Assembly (NCBI RefSeq): GCF_020829495.1
Contig: NZ_JAIVFQ010000008.1
Location: 87,416 to 151,415, forward strand
DNA length: 64,000 nucleotides
Direction of reading: 5' to 3'
DNA from: Nostoc favosum CHAB5714
GTDB lineage: Bacteria; Cyanobacteriota; Cyanobacteriia; Cyanobacteriales; Nostocaceae
In this document: positions 17,909 to 26,927 of the stretch, in pieces
How the letters are laid out: each line of letters starts with the position of its first letter
How positions within the stretch are numbered: position 1 is the stretch's first letter
Made by a program: the position numbers and the translations under genes
The notes under the pieces: generated by a model
Seen by the model: only the letters and a program-made list of their open reading frames with translations
Databases searched by the model: none
Told to the model about the DNA's origin: nothing

Positions 17909-19102
17909 ATGACCAGTACTTCTGCCACACAAACCAGGTTGCATAGCCATCGAGAGCAATTTCCGGCTTTAGCAAATAAGATTTATTTCAATTATGGGGG
18001 GCAAGGGCCGATGCCCCAAAGGGCAATGGATGCGATCGCCCAAACTCAAGCTTATGTTCAGCAAATAGGCCCCTTTGGTAATGAGGCGTATCGCTGGATA
18101 GCGCCCCAGACTCAAGCTGCTAGAGTTGCGATCGCTTCAGAGTTAAATGCACCAAGCGAAACAATTACTCTTACGCAGAATGTCACTGTTGGCTGTAATA
18201 TCGCCATGTGGGGCATCGAGTGGCGTGCTGGCGACCATATACTGCTTTCAGACTGCGAACACCCAGGCGTAATTGCCACAACACAGGAAATCTCACGGAG
18301 ATTCGCGGTGGAAGTTACCACCTGTCCCCTAAAGGCAACTTTAAATGAGGACGACCCTGTAAAAGTCATTGCCCAGAACTTACGCCCTAATACCCGTCTT
18401 GTAATATTAAGTCATGTTTTCTGGAATACTGGTCAAGTTTTACCTCTTGATAAAATTGCCGAAGTATGCAGGAATAATCATTCTTTCCTACTGATAGATG
18501 CTGCCCAATCTGCTGGTTTGTTGCCTTTAAACTTGACAGAATTGGGTGTAGATTTTTATGCTTTCACTGGTCACAAATGGCTATGTGGCCCTGCGGGTGC
18601 TGGTGGCTTGTATGTCCGACCAGAAGCACGAGAAAGTCTGAAACCTACGTTTATTGGTTTGAATGGCATTGTTGTGGATAGTCAATCTCAGCCTGTAGAT
18701 TGGCTTCCCGATGGGCGACGATACGAAGTATCTACATTAGCTTATCCGTTGTATGTTGGGTTACGAGAGGCGATCGCAATCCATCAGCAATGGGGAACCT
18801 CACAGGAACGTTACGAGCAAATTTGCCAAAACAGTGACTACCTTTGGCGGCGCTTAGTGGCATTACCTGATGTCAAGTGTCTGCGAACTTCCCCACCCGA
18901 AAGCGGTATAGTATCCTTCCAACTCATAAATAATCAGCCCCAGCCTCATCTCAAGTTGGTGCAATTTTTAGACTCACAAAGAATATTAACTCGGACAATT
19001 GCCGATCCTAGCTGTATACGCGTTACCGTCCATTACTTTACTTTAGAATCGGAAATCGACCAATTGATTGAGGCGATTCAAAGTTTTTGCAAAATTAATT
19101 AA
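17909..19102 (+). CDS. Class V aminotransferase (cysteine desulfurase/lyase-like)
   Basis: 397 residues, a PLP enzyme of the NifS/SufS/isopenicillin epimerase-like group. The opening IYFNYGGQGPMP is followed by LSHVFWNTGQ, the PLP-binding LIDAAQSAG, and the Schiff-base Lys in FTGHKWLCGPAGAGGLYV. Length and the GHKWLCGPAG context resemble the cyanobacterial L-cysteine/cystine C-S lyase (C-DES) more than IscS-type desulfurases, and no catalytic Cys loop is evident at the C-terminus. It probably mobilises sulfur from cyst(e)ine; a racemase or other lyase role cannot be excluded. Confidence 0.85.
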   Translation: MTSTSATQTRLHSHREQFPALANKIYFNYGGQGPMPQRAMDAIAQTQAYVQQIGPFGNEAYRWIAPQTQAARVAIASELNAPSETITLTQNVTVGCNIAMWGIEWRAGDHILLSDCEHPGVIATTQEISRRFAVEVTTCPLKATLNEDDPVKVIAQNLRPNTRLVILSHVFWNTGQVLPLDKIAEVCRNNHSFLLIDAAQSAGLLPLNLTELGVDFYAFTGHKWLCGPAGAGGLYVRPEARESLKPTFIGLNGIVVDSQSQPVDWLPDGRRYEVSTLAYPLYVGLREAIAIHQQWGTSQERYEQICQNSDYLWRRLVALPDVKCLRTSPPESGIVSFQLINNQPQPHLKLVQFLDSQRILTRTIADPSCIRVTVHYFTLESEIDQLIEAIQSFCKIN

Positions 19103-19159
19103 AAGTTAGGAGTTATAAGTTATCAGTCTGGGAATTGTAATTTTAACTCCTAACTCCTA

Positions 19160-19330
19160 ATACCATTCCGCTATGAAGATGCACTTAATATTTGATTAAA
19201 CGAACCGCCCTTCGGGTTCACCAGTCGCCTACGGCGGGAAACCCGCCTACAGCGCTGGTTCACCAAGTACGCCAAGTACGCCAAGGAATAATGAGCAATT
19301 ATTACGTGCAAGTTTACAGAGAATTGGTAT
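19160..19330. mobile_element. Dispersed repeat with ATACCA ends
   Basis: The segment starts ATACCATTCC and ends GAATTGGTAT, an imperfect inverted pair. Its left end (inverse of GCATCTTCATAG...GGTAT) resembles the solo sequence GCATCTTTATACAGAATTGGTAT-like at about 37869-37891. The interior holds a GC-rich palindrome (GCCTACGGCGGG/CCCGCCTAC) and a doubled ACGCCAAGT. No ORF; MITE-like. Confidence 0.5.
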
Positions 19331-19358
19331 AACTCCTAACTCCTAACTCCTAACTCCT
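19331..19358. repeat. Heptamer array AACTCCT x4
   Basis: Four AACTCCT heptamers end 9 bp before the start codon of the glycosyltransferase gene, so the array occupies the place of a normal leader. The same heptamer occurs at about 19133-19160, 28995-29025 and 58275-58300. Confidence 0.8.
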
Positions 19359-19367
19359 AACTTGAAA

Positions 19368-20474
19368 ATGGAACGCCCAATCTTATACTTAGCCATAACT
19401 AACCACGGCTTTGGTCATGCTACCCGCATTGCTTCTGTAGCTGCGACAATTCAAAAATTATGTCCAGAAGTTCTGCTAATTCTGGTAACTACTGCCCCAC
19501 GCTGGTTGTTAGAGTGCTACATAGAAGGCGATTTTATCTATCGTCCCCGTGCATTTGATTTGGGTGTGGTGCAAACCGATAGTTTGACAATGGATAAAGT
19601 AGCGACTTTAGAAAAGTTGCTGGATATTAAGAAGCATCAAAATTCGTTGATTGCCTCAGAAGTCAATTTTATCCGCCAAAATCGCGTTAATCTCATCTTG
19701 GCAGATATTCCCTTCCTCGCTCCTGGGTTTGCCAAAGGTGCAAATATTCCCTGTTGGATGATGAGTAACTTTGGCTGGGACTTTATCTACCGAGATTGGG
19801 GAGGTGAATTTACCGCAGTTGCAGATTGGATTAGTGATTGGTACTCAAAATGCGATCGCTTATTTCGTCTCCCCTTCCACGAACCTATGCAAGCTTTTAA
19901 CAATATCACAGATGTCGGCTTAACAGGCGGTTCTCCCCGTTACTCTGCTGATGATTTACGTTCTCTTTGGGGAATAACTGCACCAGTAGAAAAAACTATT
20001 TTATTGACCTTTGGCGGCTTGGGTTTACAGCAAATTCCCTACGATAACCTGCGGCGATTTCCAGATTGGCAATTTATCGTCTTTGATCAATCTGCCCCTG
20101 ATTTGCCTAATTTAGTTAAAATTGATGACCGCAAATACCGCCCTGTAGATTTTATGCCTATTTGTGGGCGAGTCGTTTCTAAACCTGGTTACAGTACTTT
20201 TGCTGAAGCCACGCTATTAGGAGTACCTATTGTTACCATCCCCCGTGAGGACTTTGCCGAAGCAACTTTTATAATAGAAGGCATAACAAATTATAACCAG
20301 CATCAAATCATTACCCCATCTGACTTTTTTCAAGGGACTTGGGATTTTCTGCGTGAGTTACCTCAATCGCTAAAGCAATCTGAACTAATTGCTAAGGATG
20401 GTAATGAAGCGATCGCTCATGCTGTAATTAATTATTTCGAGTCGAATAAAGTTCTTCAAAACAACATACATTAA
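19368..20474 (+). CDS. Glycosyltransferase-like protein (MurG/GT28-related)
   Basis: 368 residues from the ATG at 19368 (an in-frame TTG at 19362 adds two). The N-terminal Rossmann half begins ILYLAITNHGFGHATRIA, the GHxTR motif of GT28-like transferases. The C-terminal half has GGLGLQQIPYDNL, the nucleotide-sugar-binding region VVSKPGYSTFAEATLLGVP and DFAEA. The same domain forms the N-terminal part of some sugar kinases and of uncharacterised cyanobacterial glycosyltransferases. Acceptor and donor unknown. Leads a probable operon with two small membrane-related genes, separated by 2 bp and then overlapping by 4. Confidence 0.8.
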   Translation: MERPILYLAITNHGFGHATRIASVAATIQKLCPEVLLILVTTAPRWLLECYIEGDFIYRPRAFDLGVVQTDSLTMDKVATLEKLLDIKKHQNSLIASEVNFIRQNRVNLILADIPFLAPGFAKGANIPCWMMSNFGWDFIYRDWGGEFTAVADWISDWYSKCDRLFRLPFHEPMQAFNNITDVGLTGGSPRYSADDLRSLWGITAPVEKTILLTFGGLGLQQIPYDNLRRFPDWQFIVFDQSAPDLPNLVKIDDRKYRPVDFMPICGRVVSKPGYSTFAEATLLGVPIVTIPREDFAEATFIIEGITNYNQHQIITPSDFFQGTWDFLRELPQSLKQSELIAKDGNEAIAHAVINYFESNKVLQNNIH

Positions 20475-20476
20475 TA

Positions 20477-20974
20477 ATGGAAGATCCGACAATAGACGAA
20501 GAAACGTTGGAATTAGCCGCTCAAGATGTGCGTCGAGTGATTGAAAGACAAAAAGAAGAACGGCAAATTTTAATCACTCAAATGAACATCCTATTTGTCA
20601 CAAACACCGCATTATTAAGTTTTCTAACAATATCTAGACTAATTGCAATATTTAGTTTTCTCAGTGTAGTAGAAATATTATTACTAATTTTTAACTTTAT
20701 GCTACTAATACGATCTTTATTGCCACGCAAATTTTTTGTCAGCCCCAACCTAGAAACTGACGATTTTCAGAATAAATATTTGAAGTTTTCACCTCAAGAA
20801 TACCAGTCACAGATGTTAGTTAACTTGAGAGAGACTTATAATGAAAATCAGAAGCAAGTAGAGAATATTTCTCAATCATTGACATATGCTACTTTTGTAA
20901 CTGCCGGAATCGCATTTGTTGCCTTGTTACATAAAGTAACAGTTTATTTCATTCCTGAACTACAAAAACTATGA
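20477..20974 (+). CDS. Small membrane protein, unknown
   Basis: 165 residues. A charged N-terminal helix (about residues 10-32, QDVRRVIERQKEERQ) is followed by a long hydrophobic block of two membrane spans (about 38-80: FVTNTALLSFLTISRL, FLSVVEILLLIFNFMLLI). A soluble loop with predicted helical QSMLVNLRETYNENQKQVE then precedes a final span (FVTAGIAFVALLHKV). I recognise no family. Starts 2 bp after the glycosyltransferase gene and overlaps the next gene by 4 bp, so translational coupling is likely. Confidence 0.7.
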   Translation: MEDPTIDEETLELAAQDVRRVIERQKEERQILITQMNILFVTNTALLSFLTISRLIAIFSFLSVVEILLLIFNFMLLIRSLLPRKFFVSPNLETDDFQNKYLKFSPQEYQSQMLVNLRETYNENQKQVENISQSLTYATFVTAGIAFVALLHKVTVYFIPELQKL

Positions 20975-21195
20975 ATACCAACCAAGACGATATAACATCC
21001 TCTAAAAAGAGTTTACAACTGCCAGAGCCAGATCGGGCTAACATTACAGCTTTATCTCACAATCTGCCTAACACACCTATCATCCCCGATGTCCTCAAAG
21101 AGTTTGTAAATGCGGTGTTAAGTCTCTTTAGCAGAAGACATACTCAGTCTAACGATCAAGCAACGGCAGAACAACAACCAAATCAAGCAGACTGA
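20971..21195 (+). CDS. Small hydrophilic protein, unknown
   Basis: 74 residues, overlapping the previous gene by ATGA. Polar throughout (Asn, Gln, Asp, Ser), with one short amphipathic central stretch VLKEFVNAVLSLFSRR. No known domain. The tight coupling to the membrane protein upstream argues that it is a real gene and perhaps a partner of that protein. Confidence 0.6.
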   Translation: MNTNQDDITSSKKSLQLPEPDRANITALSHNLPNTPIIPDVLKEFVNAVLSLFSRRHTQSNDQATAEQQPNQAD

Positions 21196-21238
21196 ACGGC
21201 TAATTAGCTTTTACTGTCATCAATAATTACTGTTTTAA

Positions 21239-21652
21239 ATGACTCACTACCAAAAATTACTAAAAATTTCCACCACTGGTAAATCTTTTTACAACATCAC
21301 TGCAAAAATTGAAGCCACAGTTGCAGAATCGGGAGTTGAAACTGGTCTTTGTACTCTATTTTTACGCCACACTTCAGCCAGTTTAGTCATCCAAGAAAAT
21401 GCTGATCCCGATGTCCTTGTGGATTTAGCTAACTTTATGGCAAAACTTGTGCCAGAATCGGGAAAATACATTCACGATGCAGAAGGCCCCGATGATATGC
21501 CGGCACACATTCGTACCGCACTCACCCACACTTCTGAACATATCCCCATCAATCGTGGTCATTTAGTACTGGGAACTTGGCAGGGAATTTATATTTGGGA
21601 ACACCGCCAGCACAGTCATTTAAGAGAATTGGTTGTCCATATTTCTGGATAG
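21239..21652 (+). CDS. yjbQ: YjbQ family protein (UPF0047, secondary thiamine-phosphate synthase type)
   Basis: 137 residues, full length. The diagnostic conserved blocks are FLRHTSASLVIQENADPDV, ESGKYIHDAEGPDDMPAH and the C-terminal HLVLGTWQGIYIWEHR, with the invariant His residues that line a putative metal/phosphate site. YjbQ of E. coli has weak thiamine-phosphate synthase activity in vitro; its physiological role is unsettled. Transcribed 43 bp after the small genes upstream. Confidence 0.93.
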   Translation: MTHYQKLLKISTTGKSFYNITAKIEATVAESGVETGLCTLFLRHTSASLVIQENADPDVLVDLANFMAKLVPESGKYIHDAEGPDDMPAHIRTALTHTSEHIPINRGHLVLGTWQGIYIWEHRQHSHLRELVVHISG

Positions 21653-21933
21653 GCGATTCTCAAGTTTTATTTATTTAAGGTAGAGTTCTGTAGAGTTTAA
21701 ATACTCTAGTTATCCAGCTTACCTTTTGGCTATAATCTCATAAACTCGCGGTAATATACATGAAATAAATTTTGCAGCGATCGCTTTGTCATGAAAATTA
21801 ATTTGATACATGCTAAATAATTCATGTCAATTTGTAAATTAAAAAGTAAAGTTTATTTGTGATTATTTAAAACCCTACTTATTTCGATATAAACTAATAT
21901 TTATTGTAAGCTGTCTGGGCTATTTCAATTACT
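21653..21933. other. Intergenic region, nothing recognised
   Basis: 280 bp, AT-rich. No ORF, hairpin terminator or repeat stands out. Confidence 0.3.
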
Positions 21934-22683
21934 ATGAAGCAAGAACTGACACCAACTCATATTTTCCAATTTATTGATGAAATCCTTGCCCAACAGTCTA
22001 TTAATCTATTATCACTTAATCCCCAGAAAACATTAATTACCAGTTTTGCAGAATTGGAAAATTTAATTACTGAACAAAACACTGATATTGAACTCCTCAT
22101 AACCCTTCAAGAAACTCTCGAAAGCATAGTCCGTACTCAGTTGCAAAACTTCCCAGAAAACATATTCTGGGATTTTGATTTTCTGGTAAGTAGTATGCTT
22201 AGGCAGGCTTTAGTAGCAGATGAAGGTGCTATAGCTTTTTTAAAATCTTTTGGTAGAAAGATGGTTTCTCTTACAGAAATGTTCGGAAATAAAACGGAAA
22301 TGCGCTTCCGTTACGTTCACGATTTTATGTATGGGTTTGAGTGGGCAAGATGGGTACAAAAAGAGCCACAAAAACGCGCATATATAGAGCCTTTTAGTCT
22401 GGTTTTTTTGGATTATTTGCTCGTCAAAGGGAAAGAACTTTTACAACGGATTAATCACGGTCAGGTTACATCTTATAAACTATGTGACACAGGCTACCGT
22501 AATCCCTTCACTTTTTCTCGTGAACCAGAAGATGAATATCGTCTGTTAACTTGTCTTGCTGAAGAAGAACTTATCCCAGTAGCAGTGTGGAACTGGAATG
22601 CCAGCCCTGTCTGGAACAAACCTTTCCAAGAAATGCGCCAGCAATTAGCATTAAAATTAAATATTCAACCACAGAAACACTGA
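21934..22683 (+). CDS. Hypothetical protein, unknown
   Basis: 249 residues, soluble, with no signal peptide or membrane span. It begins with helical segments (THIFQFIDEILAQQ) and an ITEQNTDIELLITLQETLES block. The C-terminal third is rich in aromatics (FRYVHDFMYGFEWARWVQ, AVWNWNASPVWNKPFQE), suggesting a structured domain. I recognise no motif or family. Codon use matches the neighbours. It ends about 40 bp before the Nif3 gene and may be co-transcribed with it. Confidence 0.7.
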   Translation: MKQELTPTHIFQFIDEILAQQSINLLSLNPQKTLITSFAELENLITEQNTDIELLITLQETLESIVRTQLQNFPENIFWDFDFLVSSMLRQALVADEGAIAFLKSFGRKMVSLTEMFGNKTEMRFRYVHDFMYGFEWARWVQKEPQKRAYIEPFSLVFLDYLLVKGKELLQRINHGQVTSYKLCDTGYRNPFTFSREPEDEYRLLTCLAEEELIPVAVWNWNASPVWNKPFQEMRQQLALKLNIQPQKH

Positions 22684-22722
22684 TTAGCAATTAAAAATTA
22701 AAAATTGCTGAATAAAATAATT

Positions 22723-23511
22723 ATGAAAATTGCTGACTTAATTACTTGGTTTGAAGCATGGGCAAATCCCGCTTGGTGTGAAAGCTGGGATAATTGCGGC
22801 TGGCAGATTGAACCAGGAGTGTTGCAGGAGAAAGCACGGGTTTTGGTATGTTTGACACCGACTTTGGCAGTAATGCAGGAAGCGATCGCTCTAAATGCTA
22901 ATCTAATATTTGCCCATCATCCCTTGATTTTTACTCCTCCCAAATCTTTACGTACTGGTGAAGCGATCGCAGAAATGGTACGGTTGTCTTTTACCCATAA
23001 TATTGGTGTTTACACTGCCCACACCAATTTTGACCAAGTGCAGGATGGTACTGCTGACGTTTTAGCTCAAATTTTAGAACTCAAAGAAGTTACTCCAATA
23101 CAACCTACACAAGCAGGGTTAGGATATGGTCGTATTGGTTTGCTAGAGCCATTTCTAACATTACAGGAATTACTCGCAGCCATTCAAGGGCGACTTGCTC
23201 CCCCTAATTTGATTTTTTCCCCAAGTGCTGATTTACAGCAAACAATTTCACGAGTTGCTGTTTTGGGTGGTTCGGGGGCTAGTTTCATTTCAGCCGTCGC
23301 TAAAACTGGTGCCCAAGCTTATCTGACTTCTGACTGTAAGTTTCATCAGTTTCAAGAAAGCCGCGATCGCAATCTCATTTTAATCGATGCCGGACATTAC
23401 GCTACCGAACGTCCGGCTTGCGATCGCTTGGCGCAAAAATTCCAGTCCTTAAACCTAGACTGGGTGCAATTAAGTCAAAAGGATGAAGATTTCCGCCAGT
23501 TTTTTGCTTGA
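22723..23511 (+). CDS. Nif3-like dinuclear metal centre protein
   Basis: 262 residues from the ATG at 22723 (a TTG at 22705 is less likely). Matches the NIF3/YbgI family of hexameric ring proteins with a two-metal site: WCESWDNCGWQ near the N-terminus, metal-binding AHHPLIF, AHTNFD, and the late ligands DCKFHQF and DAGHYATERP. Members are annotated as GTP cyclohydrolase I type 2 homologues, but a general biochemical activity is not established. All predicted ligands are present. Confidence 0.92.
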   Translation: MKIADLITWFEAWANPAWCESWDNCGWQIEPGVLQEKARVLVCLTPTLAVMQEAIALNANLIFAHHPLIFTPPKSLRTGEAIAEMVRLSFTHNIGVYTAHTNFDQVQDGTADVLAQILELKEVTPIQPTQAGLGYGRIGLLEPFLTLQELLAAIQGRLAPPNLIFSPSADLQQTISRVAVLGGSGASFISAVAKTGAQAYLTSDCKFHQFQESRDRNLILIDAGHYATERPACDRLAQKFQSLNLDWVQLSQKDEDFRQFFA

Positions 23512-23802
23512 TTGCTTATGTTTCACTACATTTTTAAGATACTCGCTTAAAAATTTCCCTATCTTTTAATATTGTTAAATTATGTGCCCTCTCCGTACCG
23601 AGGCTAAAGTTTTTTGTAATATCAATCTCCGTATGTTAATAGATAGATGCACCTAAATATCATATTGTCACCGCTTGTTGTGATCTAAATCACTAATTAG
23701 GTGTAATGATAATCACATGCTATTCATGTTCCATATCAATTAGGATCAGAGGGAAATGTTCCACACTTGACATAGCAATTTGTTTACTCTGTCCTAACCA
23801 AG
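23512..23802. promoter_or_regulatory. Leader region with CRP-like site
   Basis: 291 bp without a gene. It contains TGTGATCTAAATCACT at 23679-23694, one base from the symmetric CRP/SyCRP1 consensus TGTGA-N6-TCACA, 109 bp before the next start codon. A cAMP-receptor-type regulator may therefore control the small gene at 23803. The spacing also allows a long 5' leader. Confidence 0.45.
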
Positions 23803-24021
23803 ATGATTCGCACACTCGTTGAATCTGCTTTCCAAACTGGATATCTTAGTGTTGAATCTGAAGGATTACTCCATCAAGTGCTAGTCACTAAATGCTGGAA
23901 GGAAGAGGATTTGTCAGCCCTCGCAGCCCTATACGATGCAGTTCGGGCAGGTAAAATTAAAAGAGAAGCGTCCTCGTCGAACGTGCTTATGGAATTTCCG
24001 CTACCGTATAAATCTTGCTGA
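23803..24021 (+). CDS. Small conserved cyanobacterial protein
   Basis: 72 residues. The sequence MIRTLVESAFQTGYLSVES followed by LLHQVLVTKCWKEEDLSAL and YDAVRAGKIKREA resembles a family of short cyanobacterial proteins of unknown function, all helical and soluble. The last ~15 residues (VLMEFPLPYKSC) look less conserved. A CRP-like site lies upstream. No enzyme motif. Confidence 0.7.
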   Translation: MIRTLVESAFQTGYLSVESEGLLHQVLVTKCWKEEDLSALAALYDAVRAGKIKREASSSNVLMEFPLPYKSC

Positions 24022-24221
24022 TACTCCAAAATAAGTGGAGGGTAATTTTCTCATGTTTCCCCTCTGCCCCCCATTTCTTTTGCCCCTGAAGCTTCTGCCC
24101 CTACTCCGTTGCCTTTTCCTTAGCTATCATCAGGCAAAAACCTTCAAAACTCAAAATTATTTAGGTGTTGTTGTTGAAAATCATCAAGGTCAGCAAGAGA
24201 ATGAGTTAAGATCAGATACAC

Positions 24222-24419
24222 ATGGGTAAAAGTAAAACCAAGTCCCCGGACTTCCCAGCAATGCCAATGATTAAAAGTAGGCAAGTTAAACAACCGCAAT
24301 CAACGATTGGTTTGGAGTATTCTTTATTACATAATAGTAACAAGGACTCACCAGCAAATATCAACCTGGTTAGGACAGGTTCCGAATTGTTTGACTTCGA
24401 TGAAGCAGACATTGAGTAA
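24222..24419 (+). CDS. Possible small hypothetical protein
   Basis: 65 codons, Lys/Ser/Gln-rich at the start (MGKSKTKSPDFPAMPM) and acidic at the end (ELFDFDEADIE). No clear ribosome binding site, no motif, no recognised relative. It is kept because it is the longest frame in a 600-bp interval and has ordinary amino-acid composition. An alternative frame starting at 24035 overlaps it and looks worse. Confidence 0.25.
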   Translation: MGKSKTKSPDFPAMPMIKSRQVKQPQSTIGLEYSLLHNSNKDSPANINLVRTGSELFDFDEADIE

Positions 24420-24637
24420 AATGAGCCGGAGGGAGATTGAGTTCATTGCTAAAGCAAGCATTGATTTATGACCCTAAATTTCCTAATATTTGACAACTAC
24501 AAGCAAGTCTTGGGATTGGGTGATGAAGCGTACTTGTTCTCAACGGTGAAATTAACCTCTTAAAGGTGTAATGTAATTGGGTATAACCCAGATTTTCACA
24601 GGTTTAACTACGTTGTTTAAAAAGGCAGAAACAGTAC

Positions 24638-24949
24638 ATGCTACACCGCAAGATTTATCAACTCTGTTGCGATGGGCGCGAGGTATGTGTTTTCTTGCGG
24701 GACCAGCAACGCTGGATTGAACGCGCCCGCATCATCGACATAGAGGGAGATTTAGTGACCCTACGCTATGAAACAGAAGAAGAGGACGAAGTTTGTTCTT
24801 GGGAAGAAATGGTTCGCCTCGAGAGCATTGGTGCTGTAACGCAAAAACTAGCTTCAGTACCACGCGGTAATGTGGAGCCTTTGATGACTGAAGATTGTCC
24901 CGAAGCCGAACGCATCCACAACCGTTACACTGACTCGAATCCAGAATAA
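24638..24949 (+). CDS. Conserved cyanobacterial protein (DUF6679-like)
   Basis: 103 residues. The sequence KIYQLCCDGREVCVFLRDQQ, WIERARIIDIEGDLVTLRY, CSWEEMVRLESIGAV, then SVPRGNVEPL is a compact, strongly conserved cyanobacterial protein, probably a small beta-barrel (an SH3/Sm-like 'VTLRYETEEEDE' strand pattern) with an acidic tail. I associate it with DUF6679, but this is from memory of the sequence type. It was placed on its own transcript. Confidence 0.75.
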   Translation: MLHRKIYQLCCDGREVCVFLRDQQRWIERARIIDIEGDLVTLRYETEEEDEVCSWEEMVRLESIGAVTQKLASVPRGNVEPLMTEDCPEAERIHNRYTDSNPE

Positions 24950-25259
24950 TCAGTCATTAGTTAGTTAGTAGTCATTAGTCATATCATCTCCGCCAAGTTA
25001 CCCATAATAAAAGAACCCCACCCCCAACCCCTCCCCGCTTGCGGGGAGGGGAGCGAAAGCGTAGCTTTTGCGGGGTGGGGTTGGGGGTATTATGCTTAAT
25101 TTCCCGGACATCATATCATTAGTGAGCCAGCGCGGTCTTGGGGGTTTCCCTCATGAGCGACTGGCGTTAGCGCAGCGCTAGCGAGGCACGAGCGTCACCC
25201 GTAAGGGTCATTAGTCATTAGTCATTAATTAAAAATGGCAAAGGGCATCGGATTAATGA
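24950..25259. repeat. Repeat-rich intergenic region
   Basis: Contains GTCATTA heptamers on both sides (about 24971-24985 and 25207-25228). It also holds a very GC-rich palindromic block at 25014-25090 with the 11-bp stem CCCCTCCCCGC/GCGGGGAGGGG (25028-25051) inside a larger ACCCCACCCCCAACC/GGGGTGGGGTTGGGG inverted pair. A dispersed GCGTTAGCGCAGCGCTAGCG block follows at about 25150-25180. No gene. Confidence 0.7.
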
Positions 25260-26927
25260 CTATTGGCTATCATTCAAACCTTCAAAAGCAGGACAGTAAC
25301 CTTCTAGAGTTACCTTAAAGTTATACAACGGGGAAGCTGGATTCCAACATCGCTGCCCCCTTTGATGTCGGCAAGTACCGCAACAGTCTACATCTGTCCA
25401 TGTATAGCGATCGCTATTTTGGTTGAGCAATTCTCGTTGAGACAATCCCCTCAATACTAGTTCTTCGCCTTGCCAACGAGCTTCGATCAAACCAGTATCA
25501 GCAAACTGCCGCCAACGAGGATCGGTAGTAATCACATCGGCTAGGGTGATTGTGATTACTGTTCCCAACTCTGTCAGTTCGCCTTCGTAATTAGTTTCTG
25601 GTGCTGCGGGTTGTAAAAATGTATCGCCGATAGGCAATTCTACTAAAGTGTTAGCCGCCGGGGAATGTATATGATAGCGGTTTTGCAACTCCTCTAAGCT
25701 AGTCAGGTCTGCCAAGTAGGCAGGAGAACCGTGAATAAAAATGACGTGCTGGGGTCGCAAATTATGAATTAGTTGCGTAGTACCAGGGCCATCACTATGT
25801 TGAGCCAAGAGATAAGTTTCAACAGTGGTGGGTGCTAAATATTCTTTATTAACTTTTATATCAATTTTTTCTGGTAGGAGAATTAGCCAAGGGCCAGTGT
25901 CTAGTTGGCAGTGCTTACCTAAATCATCTGTAGAGTCGGTGAGGACTATACAAGGTGACTTACCCACACTGGGACGATGTTCTGCTTGTAAACGACGCAC
26001 GCGGGGACGCACCCGTTCATCCCAAAATAAGGGTTGATGGCGGGCAAAGTTCTGTACAGATGGGGGAAGGTGGGGTAGCAGTTCTAAGTAGGCATCACAC
26101 CCAGTAGCGACAGCACCATCTACCCAGATATCTAAATCTCGTCCGGTGAAGTGGTGATGAGAGCGTAAGAGCATTAGTAGTTCTTGACCCAATCCTAAAG
26201 CAGGAGTGGGAAGGATCACAGAACAATGGTCAGCGATCGCGCGATTAATTCTTTCTGCTAGTTGATTTTCTTGGTTGCGGCGGTGAGGATGACGGGATGT
26301 GCCATAACTGCCTTCAATGATTAGCACATCCAAGTCTAATCCTCGCAGTTCCTCCAAGCGCAAACCTTCTACTAACCGGGAGTTTGACAGGAAAAAATCT
26401 CCTGTATACAGTAGCTTATAAGTACGCTGCTTAGTGGTGTAGGTAAGGAGAATTGCCACAGCCCCCGGTAGATGCCCTGCGGGGAATAATTCTGCCACCA
26501 AACCATCTTGGAATTCCACAGGCGATCGCAACGGCAAGGCATGACAAAATTCGGAAATTTTCTCAGGATCTTGGTCTAGCCAATTCAACGGCAGTAACTT
26601 GCTGGTTACTTCGCTACCATAAATAGGTAACTTTGGAAAAGCTTTATGTAGTGCCAGTAAGCCTCTGGCGTGATCTGGGTGGGCGTGACTAATCAAAACG
26701 AAATCTGCTGGTGAGGGCGAACCAACTCCCCGTACCGACTTAGTAAGCTCCTTCGCCAACGATGAAATATCCTCCAAACCACAATCCAATAGGATGCGGT
26801 GTGGGCCCATTTTCACCAATAAACACACGCCCTCATCGTAATGCTGGACACTATAGGGGAAACATTCTAATTCAGTACCCCCTTCCGCAGCATCTACGCG
26901 AGAGGATGCCGACAGATTATCCCTCAT
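25260..26927 (-). CDS. Metallo-beta-lactamase fold hydrolase (beta-CASP-like)
   Basis: 555 residues. The MBL core has the zinc motif SHAHPDHARGLL, an Asp ligand in LLYTGDFFLS, and an upstream MGPHRILLDCGLED. A long insert follows (DVLIIEGSYG, then ...RIN...), as in beta-CASP RNA/DNA-processing nucleases, with VIFIHGSPAYL near the end of the catalytic part. The C-terminal ~60 residues add a Cys-rich motif, CCGTCRHQRGQRCWNP...GYCPAF, suggesting a zinc or Fe-S site not present in RNase J. Likely a nuclease of cyanobacterial type; substrate unknown. Confidence 0.8.
   Translation of the reverse strand: MRDNLSASSRVDAAEGGTELECFPYSVQHYDEGVCLLVKMGPHRILLDCGLEDISSLAKELTKSVRGVGSPSPADFVLISHAHPDHARGLLALHKAFPKLPIYGSEVTSKLLPLNWLDQDPEKISEFCHALPLRSPVEFQDGLVAELFPAGHLPGAVAILLTYTTKQRTYKLLYTGDFFLSNSRLVEGLRLEELRGLDLDVLIIEGSYGTSRHPHRRNQENQLAERINRAIADHCSVILPTPALGLGQELLMLLRSHHHFTGRDLDIWVDGAVATGCDAYLELLPHLPPSVQNFARHQPLFWDERVRPRVRRLQAEHRPSVGKSPCIVLTDSTDDLGKHCQLDTGPWLILLPEKIDIKVNKEYLAPTTVETYLLAQHSDGPGTTQLIHNLRPQHVIFIHGSPAYLADLTSLEELQNRYHIHSPAANTLVELPIGDTFLQPAAPETNYEGELTELGTVITITLADVITTDPRWRQFADTGLIEARWQGEELVLRGLSQRELLNQNSDRYTWTDVDCCGTCRHQRGQRCWNPASPLYNFKVTLEGYCPAFEGLNDSQ

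Noticed and set aside
24035..24229. 64-codon frame rich in Leu/Pro
   Set aside because: Low-complexity start, no ribosome binding site of note, overlaps another weak frame.
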